A DNA stretch of 64,000 nt from Spisula solida (Eukaryota; Mollusca; Bivalvia; Venerida; Mactridae): contig OX365954.1 in assembly GCA_947247005.1 (NCBI GenBank), positions 2,992,001 through 3,056,000 of the forward strand. Direction: 5' to 3'. Under the pieces are notes generated by a model that saw only the letters and a program-made list of their open reading frames with translations, ran no database searches and was not told the DNA's origin. Below, one piece after another: positions 60,601-64,000 of the stretch. Both the position numbers and the translations under genes were made by a program. Position 1 is the stretch's first letter. Each line of letters opens with the position of its first letter.

Positions 60601-61076
60601 TTAAAACTGGAAAGCACATTTAGCATATAAGTACACAGCAATGATATAAATGCGGCATGTCAAGCATAAATGACTTTTCGAGCCTACATAATTTATATCA
60701 GTAGCAACAGAAAGATATTTCAAACATATTAAAGAATTACCATGGAACATAAACAAACTACCGCATTTATAAATGATAATTAAGAAATTCAATTAAGCAT
60801 ATCTAGAATTAACTTAAAGAAAATAAGAGGTATATCAAGCCTAAAAATTCCGAGCATTCATGTAAAGAAGAAGCAACATAAAAGCATATCAAAGAATACG
60901 TGCAAATGTAAATCCGTGAGCATATCAAGTATATACATAATTAATCATAGAACATAGCGATACAAGAAGTTTCAAAACATATATTAGAATTATCACGGAA
61001 CATTTCAACATTTATAAATAATAAATAAGAATTCCAAGCATAAGTATATAGAATAAAAAAACCGATTGGTATAATT

Positions 61077-61123
61077 GTATTCTCTGATCAAGTCATTGTG
61101 TAATGCCGAAACGTTGAGAATAC
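61077..61123 (+). ncRNA. Hammerhead-ribozyme-like motif (degenerate)
   Basis: CTGATCA (canonical core has G at the sixth position), then a short hairpin CATT-gtgt-AATG, then CGAAACG, with outer pairing GTATTCTC / GAGAATAC. Possibly the trace of a Penelope-like element or retrozyme. The altered core suggests it is inactive. Confidence 0.35.
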
Positions 61124-61479
61124 ATGGTTAATTTATTTCAACGCGCGTTGTTGTTGACATTTATCTTTATTAAGCATAAAGAATTAAATTAGTGGAATAA
61201 GAGATAACCAAAACGCCGATAATGTCAATATTGATTGACAGAAAAATATTTTCCCTCAGAATATGACTCTAGATAGCCCGAATAAAAACACACAATAATT
61301 AATTACTTTGGTACTTTTATTTCGACGCGTACAACGTGTTTGATTGATGGGGTGTCGGTCCGTATTTTTACACTACATTTCGACTGATTCATATCAACTT
61401 CTTAATGGACAGACTACGCGGTTTTCGCAAGAATCCTGTACCACACAGAGAACTAATATAGACAGTCCACGACCTAGCC

Positions 61480-62400
61480 AAAGGGGTAAACCCAGACGAA
61501 AAAAGCAATCACCATGGACTTCTCAAAAGCATTCGACAAGGTTCCACACAACCGTCTGCTACAAAAGCTAGAACACTATGGAGTCCGAGTCACGATCCTA
61601 TCTTAGGTTAGAGTTATTCTAACCACCCCGCACCGAGCAGGTAGTCCTAGATGGTTCGAGGTCTTCATTTGCACCTGTTTCATCTGGAGTACCTCACGGT
61701 AGCGTTTTGGGCCCATTGCTCTAGACCACCTTCAGTTATGGGAGAACAACTTGCAAATGGCTTTCAACCCGGACAAGTGCAAAGTCATCCACATAACTAC
61801 GAAAAAACATTACAAACCAACTACTCCATCCATGGCGTTCAGCTATCAACTTCTAACTCTGCAAATAACCTTGGCATCAAAATCACACCTGCTCTTTCCT
61901 GGAACCAGCACATCAGCAACATCACTAGTAAAGCTAATTCAAATAATTTCTACGCCGCAATATAGAGTCATGCCCGCAGTCAGCTAAATCATCTGCCTAC
62001 AATACGTTCGTTCGACCGTCTGGTCTCCTCAATGCTCATACTGAAAGTCTCCCTAACCAACTTAAGATGGTTCAGAAAAGAGCAGTCAGGTTCGTTAAAA
62101 GAGACTTTAGAAGAACAAGCAGTGTATCTGAATTGATCACAGATCTGAAGTGTGACACCCTACAAAGAGGCATGCTCGAGATCATCTAAGACTGTCCATC
62201 CGCTTCAAAATCCAACAAAAATGTGTCGATGTCACATCAGACCCACGTCTACGCCACTAAAGCATCATACCAACACAGCTACTTTCCAGCAAGCATCGTC
62301 CTCTGGAACAAGCTCCCCCAGGTCGCTGTCAGCCAATGCACCTTGGCAGGTTTTTAGACAGCTCTGGCAGGACTAAACAGCTAGACCACTGCTTCGTTTT
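61480..62400 (+). pseudogene. Rearranged LINE reverse transcriptase pseudogene
   Basis: Pieces in several frames: MDFSKAFDKVPHNRLLQKLE (61514 on), SSGVPHGSVLGPLL, MAFNPDKCKVIHITT, KRAVRFVKRDFRRTSS, ASIVLWNKLPQVAVS and a final LAVFRQLWQD. The catalytic YADD/FADD region between SVLGPLL and AFNPDKC has been deleted and frames shift repeatedly. Dead copy. Confidence 0.85.
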
Positions 62401-63599
62401 TAATCAGATTTAAACTGTAAAAATGAGACTTTTTTAAACACAACAAAACTTATATATTTGTAAACTGCATAAAAGAAGTGCCTGACTGTTGTTTGTGAAT
62501 AGTTTTAATACTCTCGAATACTCAAAATGAGGGATGAGATTACTGCTCATTCTGGCCATATTTAATGTTTTTTATAGAACACAAACTCTAGCTAGCTCTG
62601 TAGCTAAAACATGTAATATTCCAATACTCAAACATCCTTGACTTGGTGACACTTTCTATAGTCCTATTTCTGGCATAATAAAGCATGTATATATATACAT
62701 GTATAGAGGCGTCCTCTTTTCCGGGTCTTAGTTATCAAACGTAAAAAATTGTATGAACCAAGTTGTTCTACCTCATACAGACATAGTTTTAAAGCCTCAG
62801 AAATCATATCCGTAAGTTAAAATTGGGAGCATAGTATGATCGAATATTTTTAGTTGTAAGTCAAGTGTTAAATCCTGATTGTTAATTCTAAGGCGTCTAA
62901 ATACATTGCTTTATTAGCTTGTATGATTACATGTTGTATACAGGACAGAAATGAAGGCATTGAATAGTTGTCGTATGTTATACTTACGTACTACGTGTAT
63001 ATTATTATTTCATTTCTAATGCCAGAGTTTCTTTTTTGTTACTCAATATCTAGACTTTGGTGAGTGAAATATCCACAGTAGGAGGGAAAAATAAAATCTC
63101 TCAAAATATAGCTACGACGCTAGCTGTTGGTGTTGGACTAGTCAATGACGGTTTGATTTAAAGCAATCAAAGAACTCTGGCCTAAGTGGGTTTTTTTGAG
63201 CTGACTGACTTCACAATGTCTCGCATTCCTGCGGCAATATATCGTAAAAGAACTATGTACAACAACAATAACTAACTAAAGCTTTGAGCAAAAACTGATT
63301 TACAAATTTTAATAACAGTGACTTTAAACTAAACCTGTACGAAAATAGTAGCAATATTACAGCTCTAAAGCAAAAGATATAAACACATTTGAGATCTTTG
63401 TCTAAAGTAACAATAAAATAGCTGCTTTGTAGAAACATGTAGCTCAAAATCATGGATATACTCTTTGCTAAAAATTGACTAGGAAATACACTCCGACATC
63501 ACTGAAAATTGTCAGAAATGAGTGCTCCAAAATACAAATGTGTTTTTTAATACTGAGCTATATTCAAAATCTGAAACGTGATCAGGCACATTAATTAAA
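62401..63599. other. Intergenic upstream of DCPS, nothing recognised
   Basis: AT-rich, no gene or clear repeat; one stretch (63050-63110, GACTTTGGTGAGTGAAATAT) resembles 1180-1225, suggesting another low-copy repeat. Confidence 0.4.
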
Positions 63600-63728
63600 T
63601 TTCTACTTCGTTATAGAACTTTTGGTCTTTCACGAGCATGACGAGTTTTGGTAGTAAGAGGGAAACAACTGCGATAATGGCGCGCGAAAAAATAGACTTT
63701 CGTCCCTTGGATACTCTCTTTTAAGAAA
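63600..63728 (+). promoter_or_regulatory. DCPS: Probable DCPS promoter / 5' UTR
   Basis: Just upstream of the DCPS ATG are AATGGCG (YY1-like, near 63676) overlapping GGCGCGCGAAAA (E2F-like, near 63679) and no TATA box. This is typical of housekeeping promoters, but motif matches alone are weak evidence. Confidence 0.35.
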
Positions 63729-64000
63729 ATGTCCGGGAAAATGGACGCCGGTGACGAGGTACCAAGTAAAAAACAAAAATTGGACTCCGGTGTCAACCAA
63801 TGTGGAGATTCACCTGATGTTTTAGATGATTTCAAAGGTTTCGAAATACAGAAAATAATTGCTGAAAATGCCAGATCTAAAACTGCCACCGTGCATGCGA
63901 AACTGAACGGTGAACATGCTGTTGTTCTTCTGGAGAAAATGCCGTTTGATGTCCAGCACATGGAGCGTTACCTGTCGGGTGAAACTCGTTTAAAAAATAC
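63729..64000 (+). CDS. DCPS: DCPS, scavenger mRNA-decapping enzyme (m7GpppX diphosphatase), first coding exon, partial
   Basis: DCPS is a HIT-family hydrolase that cleaves the capped residue left after 3'-5' mRNA decay. The reading frame opens MSGKMDAGDEVPSKKQKLDS (a basic KKQK stretch like the nuclear signal in this family) and continues FKGFEIQKIIAENARSK, HAKLNGEHAVVLLEKMPFD, VQHMERYLSGE. This matches the N-terminal swapped-dimer domain of DCPS. The start at 63729 is the first Met after an in-frame TAG at 63693-63695; a second in-frame ATG at 63741 is also possible. The reading frame is still open at the window edge, and the catalytic HIT motif lies beyond it. Confidence 0.9.
   Translation, partial: MSGKMDAGDEVPSKKQKLDSGVNQCGDSPDVLDDFKGFEIQKIIAENARSKTATVHAKLNGEHAVVLLEKMPFDVQHMERYLSGETRLKN

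Noticed and set aside
63611..63961. 116-codon minus-strand open frame
   Set aside because: Antisense of the DCPS first exon, which has the recognisable protein.

Overview
The window is animal genomic DNA: intron-rich, about two-thirds AT, and crowded with minisatellites, MITE-like DNA transposons and tRNA-derived SINEs. Protein content and repeat style point to a mollusc, most likely a bivalve. Several elements have a hairpin, a tandem core and a second hairpin, which resembles the pearl/HINE-type elements known from clams and oysters. The species assignment is inference.

Three protein-coding genes are supported. (1) Plus strand, before position 1 to 35764: an HDAC6-type tubulin/cytoplasmic deacetylase. 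The window holds 25 coding exons (748 codons with the stop): the C-terminal third of deacetylase domain 1, all of domain 2, a short linker and the ZnF-UBP ubiquitin-binding finger. (2) Minus strand, 59331 down to 40549: a complete 20-coding-exon CFAP20DC (C3orf67-like) gene, 984 residues, with an N-terminal CFAP20/DUF667 domain and a long low-complexity tail. It converges on HDAC6. (3) Plus strand from 63729: the first coding exon of DCPS, the scavenger mRNA decapping enzyme, divergent from CFAP20DC and running off the window. HDAC6 and CFAP20DC are both linked to microtubule or ciliary biology, but no functional coupling can be read from the sequence.

Layout: 1-23200, HDAC6 deacetylase exons among introns with MITEs, helentron-like elements and a SINE; 23201-33147, a 10-kb HDAC6 intron holding a LINE tail, a Ty3/gypsy remnant, a hammerhead-like inverted repeat and a 1.5-kb helentron-like element; 33148-35764, acidic linker and zinc finger; 35765-40548, convergent 3' ends with minisatellites and nested transposons; 40549-59331, CFAP20DC; 59332-63728, divergent intergenic region with a TTAA MITE and a dead LINE; 63729-64000, DCPS.

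The most unusual feature is at splice acceptors. Three coding exons (HDAC6 at 3810; CFAP20DC at 54269 and 52685) are the last unit of a tandem repeat whose unit contains the 3' splice site plus the exon's 5' end. The repeats create 7, 5 and 1 intact decoy acceptors upstream of the real ones. In HDAC6 every decoy leads to an immediate stop. In CFAP20DC the three nearest decoys of one array keep the frame and would add 15, 30 or 45 residues. A second notable feature is that the dispersed helentron-like elements carry direct repeats of AGGTCA with a constant 2-bp gap but variable gap bases, a nuclear-receptor DR2 arrangement.
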